A DNA stretch of 64,000 bases from Dromiciops gliroides (lineage: Eukaryota; Chordata; Mammalia; Microbiotheria; Microbiotheriidae), in contig NC_057864.1 of NCBI RefSeq assembly GCF_019393635.1, positions 86,869,382-86,933,381 of the forward strand. The letters are read 5' to 3'. Positions 30,951 to 43,849 of this stretch are shown piece after piece. Made by a program: the position numbers and the translations under genes. The notes under the pieces are model-generated. The model saw only the letters and a list, made by a program, of their open reading frames with translations, was not told the DNA's origin and searched no databases. Positions within the stretch are counted from its first letter, which is position 1, and every line of letters begins with the position of its first letter.

Positions 30951-31370
30951 TGGTGCTATTACTCCTGGAGGTCTTTCCTGCTGGGTCTGAGACTGTGTCC
31001 CCCTGGATTTGAGAGGAAGTGACAGTGGTTTGACCTGTTTGGTATATGTAGTTCAGGTTTCCTAGCTGCTTCAGTCAGGCCAACGTGTGTACTCTGTCTG
31101 GTGACTATCACTAGTTGGTAATGATGATGGAGGGGATGGCAAAGTTCTTCTCTCCTAGGATTGGCCCCTCCATGTGATCAGAAGCTGCTGCTGTTTTCTA
31201 GGTTCTGGAGTTCAGGGTCCTGGGGAATCAATTACCTTACCCTTCCTAGAAGTGAGAGACATCTGTTTAAATTCAATTTGGCTTTTCAAATTTAATTTTT
31301 CAGTGGCCCAATCCAACTAGTAATGTATCACTACCAAGCTCTCCCAAAAACCCAGTTAAGCAGTGAACAT
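30951..31370. other. Unassigned DNA, comparatively GC-rich
   Basis: Contains 'ttcctgctgggtctgagact' and 'agaagctgctgctgttttct'. The composition recalls an LTR or L1 leader, but no ends or diagnostic blocks were seen. Confidence 0.35.
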
Positions 31371-31515
31371 ATTATTTCCATTTTGTAGGTGAGCAAACCA
31401 AAGACCAGAGCTTATGCAAATTACCCACAGTGATTCAGATTATAGGTACTAAAATTAGGACTTAAATCTATCTTCTGAAACCAAAGTTAAGAGCTCTTTC
31501 ATTTGATACTGTCAC
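31371..31515 (-). mobile_element. MIR relic
   Basis: 'tttccattttgtaggtgagc', 'aaaccaaagaccagagctta' and 'aattacccacagtgattcag' are a diverged reverse complement of the MIR CORE. Confidence 0.55.
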
Positions 31516-32004
31516 AGCTATTTCTATCATACAATTTACTTGCGATGAGTTTGCAATTAAATAAAATCACAAATAATTTTTCAACATGGACTGCTGTCTA
31601 ATCACATCTTCCTCCATATGTATTTGGTGGGGCAGGGAGATAATTAAATGTGTAAGGTTTTAAAATGTCTTTCTATCAAATATGAGATTTAGGACACCAT
31701 TGCAGTCTGTTAAGATCCTTATTTTAAGTCATACCATCCAATGACTTAACTAGCTAATTATTAGATAATTTCATTGTATCTGTAAATTTAGGTTTATCAT
31801 CTATTAGTTCATTGAAGGGCTGGATAGGACATTTTGACTAGAACAAGGCTAAGGGCTGAGGGCACTGGTAGTAGTTAGAAGACAATCTTCTCCAGGTTGG
31901 CAGCTATCTATTTGTAAATGCTATTTGGGTTTGATCATTAAGTCAACTCCAAATGACCCAAATTTTGCTACCATTCAATTCACATTTCAATCTCCTTTCA
32001 TAAA
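31516..32004. other. Unassigned spacer
   Basis: No recognised element. Confidence 0.5.
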
Positions 32005-32013
32005 AGTATCATG

Positions 32014-32184
32014 GGGGGCAGCTAGATGGCACAGTGGATAGAGCACTGGCCCTGGAGTCAGGAGTACCTGAGTTCAAATCCGGCCTGGCCTCAGACACTT
32101 AACACTTACTAGCTGTGTGACCTTGGTCAAGTCACTTAACCCCAATTGCCTCACTAAAAAAAAAACAAAAACAAAAACATAAAG
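32014..32184 (+). mobile_element. Young CORE-SINE with TSD, first of three
   Basis: Body with a 5-bp internal duplication ('ggcctggcctcagac') and a long (CAAAAA)n tail. The duplication agtatcatg lies at 32005-32013 and 32185-32193. Confidence 0.95.
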
Positions 32185-32209
32185 AGTATCATGTAAAAAT
32201 ACTGCCCCT

Positions 32210-32346
32210 GGTCAGCTAGATGGCATGGTGGATAAAGCACTGGCCCTGGATTCAAATCCAGCCTCAGATACTTGACACTTACTAGCTATGTGACCCTGGG
32301 AGAGTCACTTAACTCTCATTGCCCCACAAAAACCAAAACCAAAAAA
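32210..32346 (+). mobile_element. CORE-SINE with internal deletion, second of three
   Basis: Same family but missing about 19 bp between the A- and B-box regions ('ctggccctggattcaaatcc'). Its tail is (AACCAAA)n. It may share its duplication with sequence beyond the third SINE: atactgcccctgg (about 32199-32211) against atactgccctgg (about 32525-32536). Confidence 0.9.
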
Positions 32347-32366
32347 TATCTCATTAACTAATATTT

Positions 32367-32524
32367 GGGGAAGCTAGGTGGCACAATAGATAAAGCACTG
32401 GCCCTGGATTCAGAAGGACCTGAATTCAAATCCATCCTCAGACACTTGACACTAGCTGTGTGACCCTGGGAAAATCACTTAACCCCCATTGCCCCACAAA
32501 AAACAAAACAAAACAAAACAAAAC
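32367..32524 (+). mobile_element. Young CORE-SINE, third of three
   Basis: Near-full body lacking the 'ttacta' before the CORE, with an (AAAAC)n tail. It begins 20 bp after the tail of the previous copy and has no duplication of its own that I can see. Confidence 0.93.
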
Positions 32525-32526
32525 AT

Positions 32527-32672
32527 ACTGCCCTGGAATTTAGGAGAAATGGATTCTTGAATTGGTTTTGGCATTGAGATAGCTTTGGCAATTCACTCTA
32601 CCCCTCAAATACCTCATTTGCTCGATGTTTTTCAGTATTCCTTCTAGATTTAGCATTGTATGATTCTAGACA
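32527..32672 (+). mobile_element. MIR-type relic
   Basis: 'ctggaatttaggagaaatgg', 'ggcaattcactctacccctc', 'aatacctcatttgctcgatg' and 'ttagcattgtatgattctag' follow a MIR/THER layout. Confidence 0.5.
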
Positions 32673-35249
32673 CAGCTTTCCTTTTCTAATTCCTAAGTCA
32701 TCAATTTAATGGTCATACCTGGAATTTTGTTAGGGAGTGCATTAAAGATCATCAGTCTATATTTCCTAGGATCTGCCATCTCTTTTTTGAAGATTAGGAC
32801 AGTATTTACCTCTCTATATTTTACATTACCTCCATGGTCCTTTAAAGATAATTCTTATATCTTTTGTACAATCTTTTTATATCATGTGATATAATTAATC
32901 TAGGAAAGAAAACTTATGAGCATGTAAGATAGCCATATCCTCATATTGTTTTTATTTGCTAAGTTATCCTTGATGTTTCCTTACCTACCTTCTACTCACT
33001 GTGCTAAACAATTTTCCTTGTTTTTTTTTTCTTGACTAGCTCTCATTCTGAGATTTTCTAAGATATTCTGAAGTGTTTCCCTTATTGTGTAACTACAATT
33101 GTTAATAACAAAGGTCCTTGCGATACATATAACTTGGTAGGCATGATGTATGCTCATTCTGTGGGTAATTATAGCATACAAAAATAGGAAAACATTTCAA
33201 TACCTCCAATGTTTGCCACTCAGTTAAGTAAAACAAAAGATTTTGAGTAATCTCTACCCCTACTCAAAATTTACTGGTTTCATGGATTTGGGAAAATTGA
33301 TCTGTCATTTTGACATACTTTAGACATAATCTTCTCAGTTATTAAATTTTCCGTACTAATGAACTGTGAACTCAGGAATAAAAGTTTTGTCATTTGTAAT
33401 ACATAATACTTGTGAATTATTTATTTTGGAAGTTACAGTATGTTTGATTATATACTCTTTTAGTTCTTATAATGTAGCCAGCAGTTCTTTCTTTTTATTC
33501 TCTTTTTTTCTTCCTAAAGTGACATCTAGTCTTGAGACTTCATTTTAAGATAAACACATTCATTGAATAGAATAGGTGCAATTACATTGTGCAGGATACA
33601 AAAACCTTTTCAGCAAGCTTTAAAGATTTTAATAGTAGGTGAAACTCTGCCTCTAAGTGAAAGAATATCCAATATAGCTACATAGACAGAAGCAATTGAA
33701 TCTTATCCAGAAGACAGAAAAGAAAGTAAAAAGCCTAGCCCTCAAATCTACAGAAAAAAAAAAAAGGAACACACTTTGTACCTTCCTCTTGTAAGATGAA
33801 GAATATGTTTGGAGCATTTAATTTCAAAACATATTTGACATTTTTCCTATTAAAGTTATTCTTCATTATTAAATATTTACATACTGCTTGCTTTTTATTT
33901 AAAGCTGAGTTCCAGACATAATAAATTTCTACTAGAAAGAAATGATTTTCTTCTTTTTTATATACTAAATTTCAGAGTCAGTTATTATATTGATATATAA
34001 TTATACTTACTCTTATACTAGGATAGATTATTTATAATAGTCTGTAATAGGTGCACATGGCTTGAACCATGACACATTGTTTTATTCTTCCTCATGATCT
34101 TTAAAATTTGATTTTCAGCAAATTAGCAAAAGAAAAAAAAACCTTCTTAAAAATTAGAAGAGCCTGAAAATAGAATAGGTTGCCTCCTGTTGTGATGGAA
34201 TGAAAGACTGAAAGAAAATATTTGAGTACTTCTACCCTTTCTCTATTATCATCATCCTATCTATTGAGAACAACAATCTTATCTTTTTTTAAGCAAGCAG
34301 TGTTTTTTTTACAATATCGCCTAAAAACAACTTTGAGTTGTCCTTAGCAATCACTTCTTAGTTCAGATCATCGAAAGCTTTAGTGCTCATATTTGTGTTA
34401 TGACATCATCATGTCAGTCTTTATATTCATCCTGTATTACCTGTCCTTGGTTCTACCTACTTTATGACTTTAAAAATTTAAATTTCTAAATAAGAGCTCT
34501 GTCTATCCATTTGATTCTTGTGTATTCCTTATTAGACTTGTTTGCATTTTTTTCTTCAGAATTTTATTTAGGAGAGCTTCCCATCCACCTAGGGATTCTT
34601 TAGGAAAGGCAGGGGAGCATTGATATAGGAGAGGAGACCTATAAACAGGGCGTTCATTGAAGATAGACATTAATCTACTTCACCATTTTGCTCAGGGCTA
34701 GCCCTTCATGTAGTACTGTATATTTTCCAGTAAATAGAATAATGGAAACCAAATGCAATTAGCCAAACTAACATGAGGAGGCATGATGGATTTTTTCCAT
34801 CCTAATATAATTATACTTCTAACAATTGTATGCCATAGTTGTTTTTGTTTTTTGAAATGTGCAAGTGAATTTTGGTAAAGCAACCATCCAACGTTTAATG
34901 ATTAATGATCCTTATTAGGCAAAATAAATGAAAAAAATAATCATGTTAGTTGTTAATAAATCTTTAGAATGGAAACTATTTAAATGATCATTGTTTTAGT
35001 ATTATCACTTGATATATTTAGAAAATATTATTATCTATAAAAATGTAATTTTGGCTCTCATGCATGATGGATATTTTCACCCTATTTACTATGATGTCAA
35101 AGAGAAAAATCATTAACATTCATATATCTAGAGTCCACTTACAAATTAATCATAGTAGGAAACAAAATATAAATGGTGAAAAATATGTTTAAGATGATTC
35201 TGTTTGTCAGTAAAATGAATAGGTTTTGTTTTTGTAAATATTACTATTA
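32673..35249. other. Long unassigned AT-rich region, about 2.6 kb
   Basis: No recognised repeat or exon. A weak resemblance to the L1 3' region in reverse occurs at about 34385-34480 ('catgtcagtctttatattca'). All frames are 61 codons or shorter and none looks protein-like. Confidence 0.4.
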
Positions 35250-35465
35250 GGACCAAACTAGGTATCAAACCTATGATTTCTTCAATGTTGGGAGCTCCTA
35301 GTTTGGACCTTCCTTTCCGGTGGAAATTGGCTCCTTCTGGGCAGCTTCTACTCTCAAAAAGTTTCTTAGGGCACAGAGAGGTAAATAACTTATTCAGTGT
35401 CTATCAGGCAGTATGGGTCATTATTTGAACCAGGTCATTATGCACTATGCCAAATTGCCTTTATT
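35250..35465 (-). mobile_element. Older CORE-SINE (same layout as 13387 copy)
   Basis: 'acctatgatttcttcaatgt', 'ggaaattggctccttctggg', 'gcacagagaggtaaataact' and 'cactatgccaaattgcc' are the reverse order of the family also present at 13387, 39567, 49640 and 60035. Confidence 0.65.
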
Positions 35466-36029
35466 TTCAGTATTACATATATTAAAGAATTTTGACAAAA
35501 GCCTTCCTCTAATACCTCACTATAGTATATAGCTAATTTAAATTCTCAAAGGCTATACATGTGGATCATATACTCTGGTATGTCCTACTAACTTGAAAAG
35601 GCTCAAGTAGTTATATGGTGAAGGATCATGGCTATTTTCCAAGGATTGGTCTGTTTTAGTTCAAAAAGCCTCTACGCACAGTTGGCCACAGAGAGGTGAT
35701 TTTTGTTTTCTGTCTTAGAAACTCTAAAAGGTACAACAGGATTGCAATAAACAATAGATCAAAGTACAAATTTCTGAAGTATAGTAATGTATAAAAGTCA
35801 ACTTTTATCATAATCTTTCATTTTTCATGTCTATATTGCATATTTAATGGTTTAGTTATTTACCATAAACTTAGTCTTTCTACCAGAGAATATATTCTTT
35901 AGGTTAGTGATTTCCAAAAGCTATTCAGTAATGTGCATGCTCACCCCATCCCTTAAAACACCACTCTCCCTTTTTACTTTTTACACAAATACCCAAAATC
36001 ATAAAATTGTTTAGCTCTTCCAGATTATT
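35466..36029. other. Unassigned spacer
   Basis: AT-rich with no element recognised. Confidence 0.5.
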
Positions 36030-36039
36030 TTCCTTTTCT

Positions 36040-36207
36040 ATATTCTTTTTTCTTTTCTTTTCTTTTCTTTTTGTGGGGCAATTGGGGTTAAGTGACTTGC
36101 CCAGGGCCACACAGCTACTAAGTGTTAAGTGTCTGAGGTTGGATTTGAACTCAGGTCCTCCTGCCCTAGGGCCAATGCTCTATCCACAGCACCACCTAGC
36201 TGACCCC
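36040..36207 (-). mobile_element. Young CORE-SINE with probable 10-bp TSD
   Basis: Reverse copy with a (TTTTC)n tail. ttccttttct occurs at 36030-36039 and 36208-36217. Its simple composition makes the duplication slightly less certain. Confidence 0.92.
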
Positions 36208-36217
36208 TTCCTTTTCT

Positions 36218-36740
36218 TAATTATGAACTTGATAAACACCAATGACATGAATAGGCTGTATGCTAGAGTCTTATGCTCTGCCACCTATATCTTCATAAAA
36301 TTTTATCAAGAAACTTTAAAAATATTTATCAAATTTCCAATTAATATGCATTGATTATCTCTTTTTCTAATCTTCCCCCAACTGAACAAAAAGGAACTAT
36401 AGAAAGAAAAATAAAACCTTTATGAGAAATACATATCGAAGTAAAGCAAATTCCCACATTCTGCACTTTGAATATGAACCTTCTTTTTCAGGAATTGAGT
36501 AGCATTCTTCATTGTTGTTCTTCTGGAATGCTTTTTTTAAAATTACATTTACCATAAAATTACATTTACTCATAACATATTTAAAAACTTTATGTAGCAT
36601 CTAACTCTTATTTCTTGATTAAATTGATTATGAAATATTTAAATTGTCCAATACACATAAGGATGCATTTTTAAACTTGTGTTTATATATCTAAAATAGT
36701 ATTAAAAAGTGATGTTAGGGAAGATGCATTTTTTACAAAT
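36218..36740. other. Unassigned spacer
   Basis: Contains a local 17-bp tandem duplication of 'aaaattacattta' type at about 36539-36572. Nothing else recognised. Confidence 0.45.
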
Positions 36741-36752
36741 CTATTTCCAATC

Positions 36753-36900
36753 ATTTTTTTTTTTTGCAGGGCAATGGGGGTTAAGTGACTTGCCAAGGGT
36801 CACACAGCTAGTAAGTGTCAAGTATCTGAGGCCTAATTTGAGCTCAGATCCTCCTGAATCCAGGACCGGTGCTTTATCCACTGCACCACCTAGCTGCCCC
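36753..36900 (-). mobile_element. Young CORE-SINE with imperfect TSD
   Basis: Reverse copy. The flanks tatttccaatc (36742-36752) and tatttccagtc (36902-36912) differ at one position. Confidence 0.92.
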
Positions 36901-36912
36901 TTATTTCCAGTC

Positions 36913-38738
36913 TATTAATGATAATATACATCAAGAGAAATTTTAAATTTCATTTGAATATTTTTTTTTAAGAAAAATGATACCAGGTGGGAGAATTGTA
37001 CTGGATTCTGCCCTGATAGAGCTCAATCAGTGTCAGTAAAAAATGAAACTCTGAAAGCAGTAATGGAAAAAAAAATGAGAATGAATGGTAAGAAATGATT
37101 TTTTTAAAAAATCACAGATGTTATTCATACAAAAAATGGGAGATTGAGGGGAGATCAATAACTCTAGATATATATTCTCACTTTCTAATCTACAAACAAA
37201 TTTTATGAACATAAGTTATATATATATATGTATATACACACACACATATATATATGTATATATATATATATATATATACACACATTATCCTTGGAGAAAC
37301 TATGAGAAGTACATAGCCAGGCTTTCACAAAACATATTCTAAAGCAGATTACATTTTTATATTCACACAATTGACTGGAAGGTAGGAGAATCCAAGATCC
37401 CCAGTGATTATTTTTTGTATGTTTTAAAAAAGATATTTTATTTAGCAGAGAAAAAAAAAGTAGTTTTAAAGGCACCAATTTATTGTTTCTTGTGTATATA
37501 TTAAGTTCAGAAATATTCCTTAATAAATGTGAGCCAAGATACCTTTCTGTGATGATCTTGTCATTATTAATATCAAGTAGAGTCCAAATGAATAAGCACT
37601 CCCTAGGTCTTCCAGATGCTCTTTTAACCAAATGACATTGAGCTAACTATGTCAAGTCCTGAAACACTGCAGAGCCTCCCAAATATTATCCAAAATCTCT
37701 CAAAAGAGATCGGTCACCTATTGATACAGAAAAAAAAGCAAGTGGTTGAGGAAAACTTAGTGACTTTTACTTTTGTTTTTGTGGTTTCATCACATTTTTG
37801 AGTGAACTTTTAAATCAATACCTCTATTGTGTCCCTCCCCCCATGTCTAATACTGTTATTGTTTTCCACCTTCCATTCTAAGCTATTTATTTTACTTCTA
37901 AATTTTTTCTCAAAAATCTCAATTTAATTCTTTACCTTTGTATTTAAATTATTCTTCCCCCCTCATGTTCTCTTGCAATTTTTTTGGTCGATGCATTCTT
38001 TTACTTGTAATTATTGTGAATTTATTTTCTTCTGGAATTTTACCTCAAGGTATATAGTTAGTGGTGTTTCTGAGCTAGGCATGCTGAACTTGCATTTAAC
38101 TTGCTCAAAACTCATTCCTCCACTCCCTTCTTTGGGTGGCATGGGCTATTTCACTTTCCTTTTCCCTCAGGGGAGTAGTTTCTGTTTCAATTCTCCATTG
38201 AATAGTGTGCCTGAGTTTTGAAATTGAATATAAATTTACCCAAATTGCTATCCCCATGAAAACTTTGGTTTCTAATTATCTTTTGGAGGAATCTGGCTCT
38301 GAGTATTATTTTTTTCCCTTAAAATACACTGTATCCTCAATTAAATATAAGGCTTGAACACCTAGCGGGTATACATTGGCAAATTCAAATTTGGGTTTAT
38401 AAAACTTCAACACTTTAAATCTGCTTCACTTTGGAGTTTTGTCTGTTTTCCATCCACTGGCCTCCCTCCCTGCTTCCCCCCCCCCCCCCGCCCCTCCACC
38501 TCACCATCTCCTATTTCTAATCTTATTGCTATCATTCAAGTAAGCAGAACTGGAACAGATTTGAATGACCATCTGGATTTTAATATATTATCACACACAT
38601 GCTGAGAAATACTTAAAATAAAACTGATTACAGAAATGGCAATTTAAAAAGTGACCAGAGGAGGCTGCCCTAGAAAGAGGGAGACAAATCTGAAGCTGTT
38701 CAACTGTTTTCCTTCCTTTCTATCTGTTCCTCCGTTAA
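36913..38738. other. Mostly unassigned region with TA microsatellite and poly(C)
   Basis: A (TA)n/(CA)n tract lies at 37217-37285 and a 13-nt C run at about 38475-38489. From about 37830 to 38220 the plus strand is pyrimidine-rich with a weak resemblance to a minus-strand L1 ORF1/leader ('attctaagctatttatttta'), not strong enough to call. A 142-codon minus frame at 37203-37631 ends in simple-repeat translation. Confidence 0.4.
37217..37285 (+). repeat. (TA)n/(CA)n microsatellite
   Basis: Alternating TA with short CA blocks. Confidence 0.9.
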
Positions 38739-38988
38739 GGGGCAGCAAGGTGGCATAGTGAATGGAGTGCCAGCTCTAGAATCAGGAGAAACTGAATTAA
38801 AGTCTGACCTCGGACACTTACTAGCTGTGTGACTCTGGGTAGATCAGTTTTGTTTGCCTCAGTTCCTTATCCGTAGTATGATCTGGAAAATGAAATGGCA
38901 AACCATTCCAGAATCCTTACCAAGAAAATCCAAAGTGGGGTTATGAAGTCAGATAAGACTTTATAACAACAACAGTAACAACAAATTG
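38739..38988 (+). mobile_element. Long CORE-SINE (MAR1-like) with RTE-type tail
   Basis: Head 'ggggcagcaaggtggcatag', CORE 'tagctgtgtgactctgggta', middle 'gatctggaaaatgaaatggc' and tail 'ttatgaagtcagataagact' with (AAC)n. No clear duplication. Confidence 0.87.
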
Positions 38989-39566
38989 CAGGGTGGGTAG
39001 TGGAGAGTGGGAATGACAGGAGAATAGATCTCAATTACCTCAGGGAAGGAACCAGGAAATCTTCATTCTCACTGGGATGCTCTGAAATTCAGTCCCTTGT
39101 TTGTCAGAAAATACCCCTATCATTGTTGAGTCCTGATGCCTTATGGTGCTCATCTCAAGCCCATGCTGGCAGAGTTTAGTATAAAAATCTGGCTGGGATA
39201 TTGTTCAGCCTCCAACCTCTGTCATTCTCCACAAAGAATGTGGAAACTCCTCCTCTATCCTTTATTTTACTTCTCTTTACTTTTCTTACTCACAAACCAT
39301 TTTCAGGTATAGGTCTAGGTAATTTGTCTTCAGGTAAAGTCTGAATTCAGTTCAGAGTTTAGAGCTTCTTGAATAAAGGGGATTGATCACCAAAAGGCAA
39401 AACCAACACCAGCTCCCCTTTTTCCATGCTCAAGAATTTTTATAAGCCCCAAAAGGTGATCTACATATGAAAGATAGGAATTTAGTGTTTTCTTTAATGA
39501 AAATATATTTAAAAGCTAGAAAAGGATTTTTAATAGAGAAATAAAAAAGATTTGATTTGTTATAAC

Positions 39567-39745
39567 TAGTCCTATGATTCCATCAGTGTTGAAAAAATCT
39601 TTGGTGTGAAAAATCCAGCCACCTGTGCAAATCAGGTTTAGAGAATTGCCTGAGGTAAAGAGAGATTAAATAGCTTCCCAGTCTTGGGAATACTAGAATA
39701 TATCAGAGACAAGATTTGAATCCAGGCTTTGCTGATTCAAAAAAA
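39567..39745 (-). mobile_element. Older CORE-SINE relic
   Basis: 'cctatgattccatcagtgtt', 'agaattgcctgaggtaaaga' and 'caagatttgaatccaggctt' follow the same reverse layout as the 35250 copy. Confidence 0.6.
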
Positions 39746-40054
39746 ACAAAAAAACAAACAAACAACTGATCTCTGTCACTATGGTACATTACTTCTCTTT
39801 CTCACCCCCAACCCAAGATCAGTAACAACAGGAGCAGCAGCAACAACATTGATGATAATGATGATGAAGAACAAAGAATGAAATAGGATAGGTTAAATTT
39901 AATAAATTATAACATTAATTTTGAACATTAATGGATTGACCTCTTCCATTATTTTAAGAAGGACTTCAGACTTTCTAATAAACCAGAGAGATTGGTTATT
40001 ATCCAAACCTTTCATTAGATAGTTAGGTAGATAAACAGATAAATAGATAGATGA

Positions 40055-40420
40055 ACTTAATTGATTAGGTGCTGACTTGGCTATAGGCACTTTGCTAAGT
40101 GATTGGGATGCCAATACAACCTAGCAAGATAGTCTCTACTTTCAAAGAGTTTATGTTTTAATGATAGAAAGCAATGCATTATAGGGATACAAGAAAGAAG
40201 AAAGGAGGAGGGGCCATTGTGACAAGCAAAGAGAAGTAGGTGAATCTTAAGAAAAATCTAGGTGAGAATGGGGAAAACAGGATTAGGTTTTTTTCCCAAA
40301 AAGGAGGTTGTAGGGAATAATTGCCAATGAGCAAAGGAGGTCCCCAAGGCAGGGGTCTCCCAAAGGAATCATGTGGCAGGTCAGGAAAGGGAGCTAGTTG
40401 ATAGTGACAGGAAAAGCAAA
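40055..40420 (-). mobile_element. L2 LINE relic, minus strand
   Basis: 'ggtgctgacttggctatagg', 'cactttgctaagtgattggg', 'agtctctactttcaaagagt' and 'ttatgttttaatgatagaaa' fit the reverse L2 3' end. The fit weakens beyond about 40280. Confidence 0.55.
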
Positions 40421-41883
40421 CTTCATTGGTGCACAAGTAATTCTTGGCAGAAGAAATATAAATATAGATCAATCTCTGCAGGCTATTGGCATATTCTCCT
40501 CTCTCTTTCGCCTTGATAAAGTGAGATACTTGGTTCTCTGCTCTACTTTTTGCTAATGCTTAATGCTAAATACACTGCTATAATACTGAGTTGCTACAAC
40601 TGTTAGGGATCTGGGCACAAGAAACAACGGATGTTAGAAGGCCAAGCAGGATTTTATTTCTGGGACATCCTATACCTTTTTTCCCATAGTATTTTATCTG
40701 CCTTTTCTCTCATCATATAAGAATACTTCTCACTTGAGGCTGATCTGCAGTAGTAGATTCCTGTCAGTACCCTTGGGAAAACTAAAGCTTCCCATATCTG
40801 TTATTTTCATAGAAATCTAACTTCCAGCTATTTTTTTTGTTTTTTCCTTTCTCTTTACTTCTCTCATTGCTGATAAGAAATAAGAGGCTAACTCTTCATC
40901 CTACCCCTTTATCCCTTCCACAGTCATATGTCCCACAGAAGATGGGGTTCAGAATACATAGTGATTGTGGCAGCATGCCTTTGGGGATTTGCTGTGAATA
41001 TGAGGTAACTAGCAATGACACATTTCTCGTCTGTTCTATTTATTATCACTCTTTTGGGGTTTCCTGTTAAAGTTATGCAGAATGAAACCCTGTCCAGTGC
41101 ATATGGAGCTTATTGTTCCCTTTTGCATAAATCTGTGCTATCTAGGCAACCAGGTTTCACATAGATGAAAGAACACCAAATAATAGTATGCTGTTTGTTA
41201 CACATTACTTTTTTAGTACACATAAAGACATATATACCAATACACTTCTGCACATCTGTCACAAATTATAACTCCTTAAAAAAGGAAAACCAAAAACCTC
41301 CATCATATGTATCTAATAATTTACACTTTGCCTAGTTTTTATTAAACCTATTCCTTCAATTACACAAATAGAAGTGAGAAACCTTCACTAATCACTTATT
41401 CTCAACAGCATTAGGGGCATTAAGATATATCCCATATTCCTTACTCAGATGATGATATTGTTTGAACAAATCATTTGAAAATTCAAAATATTCAGAAAGA
41501 AAATATGCTTCAAATATTCAGCACCAAAAACTCTTCCCTAAGTGACATTTAAATTTAGGGCCAATTTGGCTGAGTGACACACAACAAAGACATTAAGATG
41601 TATTAGAATGGCTTATTGATGTTCATGGCCAGTGCATCTTAGGAGCATATGGATAGATCCTGTTGTTTGTCCTTCATTCTTTTTTTTGTCCACTTTGTAA
41701 TTGAGTTTAATTGCCTTTGGTATTCTGAGAAGAGAAAAATGAAAATATGTTTATGACTCCGGTTCTTCCAGACCTTTGTGGCTCCGCTTATCTGCTTACA
41801 CTAAGCTTATCCTCCTCTCACAGGGGTGGGGGCAGACAATTAGGGAGGGCCACTTTGTCATTTTAGGAAGTCCTCGTAAGGCC
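40421..41883. other. Unassigned region, about 1.5 kb
   Basis: No recognised element except a short 'ttgtttgtccttcattcttt' (41663) that echoes the 3' end of the unnamed repeat at 41884. Frames here are not convincing. Confidence 0.4.
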
Positions 41884-42004
41884 TTGTCCTTCATTCTTGA
41901 AGAGGTGATGTCATGACTTGCATTGAATTGGATTTAAGTGAGGGAAGGCTGTGCAAGGTCACCAAACTCACTCTTCCAGAGCCATCTGGGTCCAGTGACA
42001 AGAT

Positions 42005-42005
<1 letters not shown>
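41884..42005 (-). mobile_element. Unnamed marsupial-type repeat, 3' part
   Basis: 'cttgtccttcattcttgaag' begins a block that is homologous in reverse to 50880-51058. Shared landmarks are GAAGAGG near the terminus, 'atttaagtgagg', 'gctgtgcaaggtcac' and 'ccagagccatctggg'. It is a genuine repeat family because two independent copies occur here, but I cannot name it. Confidence 0.65.
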
Positions 42006-42037
<32 letters not shown>

Positions 42038-42056
42038 CATACATACACACACATAT
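42006..42056 (+). repeat. (CA)n(TA)n microsatellite at a repeat junction
   Basis: About 11 CA units then TATA/CATA units join the unnamed repeat directly to the SINE head fragment. Confidence 0.93.
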
Positions 42057-42123
42057 GTATTTGAACTCAGGCCCTCTTGACTCCAGGGCCAGTTCTTTAT
42101 ACCCTGTACCACCTAGCTGCCCC
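42057..42123 (-). mobile_element. CORE-SINE head fragment
   Basis: Only the tRNA-like first 66 bp of the young SINE family is present ('tttgaactcaggccctcttg' through 'cacctagctgcccc'). The CORE and tail are replaced by the microsatellite, which suggests the expansion started within the SINE. Confidence 0.85.
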
Positions 42124-43845
42124 ATGAACAGATCCAGTCAAGGAAGGAATCACATATTGTCTCACTTATTCCCACTATCCCATGAGATAGAATGATGGGT
42201 GGTGGCATAGATAAGTATTGGGGTGTTCTCTGAGGTAAAAGGAACAGAAATATTTAGGTCCCACATTTACGTAAAGGTTCAAAAAAAAAAAGTCAGCATG
42301 GCAAACTGTCATGATGCCGGTGGCATGATGAGGTCAGAAAACAAACTGGTAGCAAAAGAAGGTTTCTAAAAATTAACCAGGAGGGTGTATTTAGAATGAG
42401 ATGGGTGAAATTATAATTATGTCACATCAGCGAGATATTTTAAGCAGCTACTTATAACTATAACAGGGTACAGTTTGAGCCTCAAGCATTCTAAGTTTGT
42501 ATATCATTCCTAGAAGAGGGGGAGCACTTTCAACCTTGGCTATTCATTAATTTTCAAAAAATTTTTCACGTGTAATAATAATCTCCCTTGCCTATTCTTG
42601 ATCAACAATACTTATTAAAATCATTATTTTCCTCATTATTTACTATAAATATATTCTCATATATTAAAACCTCACATGTATCTAAGCCTATTTCCTTTAC
42701 TTCCTTTTTTTCAATTTTCCCATAGTATCAGATGATTTTTGACAACTTGGACTTTTAAAAATGATTTAATATATAGGACAAATCCCTATTTAATCAATTC
42801 TTCAAGATACTCTTTAGCATTTTTGTAAACCTTTTTCCACATAAATTTCACTATCATTTTATCTTAGCTCCATAAAATAAATATTTTGAGTTTTCTTTGG
42901 TGGTCTGGTTGATCCACGTAATCACTTTCTCTACCAGTACAGATTTGAAACATCTCAATCCTCATACAGTCTAATTCTTATCCATTTTTTCTTCATAAGT
43001 CTTTCATCAGATATTTTTAAAGTAGGCTAGAGATTTTCTTACTATACTTTTAGTATCTCAGGGATGAAATAATATATGAAATGTGTTAAATTTTCATATC
43101 CTTTAAACATTCACATATCTTAAGGTATCAGTACACTATTAAGAATGCTCATCCATACACTAAAATTTGCTTTTTATTTGACAGATCTACTTCCTTTTAC
43201 AGTCATATGTATCATTTATGTCACTTTGTATATTATCATTGGCAATAAGCTGTACCCTGCTTACAACACTTAGAATGCTACATATCTTTTCAAAGCACTC
43301 TGATTTATTTATCATGTTAATTGTTGAGATTCTTTGGCATTTCAAAACCATGACAAGAAAGCCAGTATTAAAGAATCTTTTTTGCAGCAGTAAGTAATTC
43401 AATATCATTTAAAAATATTTCATATTTCTCAAATTTTGCACTATCCGATGTTCTCTTCCTACTTAGTTTTGAACGGATTATTCTCCTTTTCAGCACCTGT
43501 CCAAGACATACATGTCAATAGACTACTTAAGTGAATTTCCCATGCTAATCTCATATTATATTACATTCAATTTGTATATTTAATCTCCTTTGTGTATCTC
43601 TTCAATGTATCTAGGTTAAACACCAATTATAGGATTGTGAAATACTAGGTAAGAAAATGAAGACTTTTTCATAACTGATGTCAACCAAATATAGGGGTTC
43701 AGAAGGAAAGGCAGATCTGGGGAGTTAAAATCTTGTTAAGATGATGGTGCCTGAAAATAGGACTTAATTTTGAAGGGATGATAGAAAATACAAAAATAAT
43801 GATGGGTAATTGGTTTGAGATAGAATACCTTTAACGAGGCATATG
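42124..43845. other. Unassigned AT-rich region, about 1.7 kb
   Basis: No recognised transposon, exon or RNA gene. Confidence 0.45.
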
Positions 43846-43849
43846 TGTG

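Noticed and set aside
37830..38220. Possible minus-strand L1 ORF1/leader
   Set aside because: Pyrimidine-rich similarity only; no ordered diagnostic blocks.
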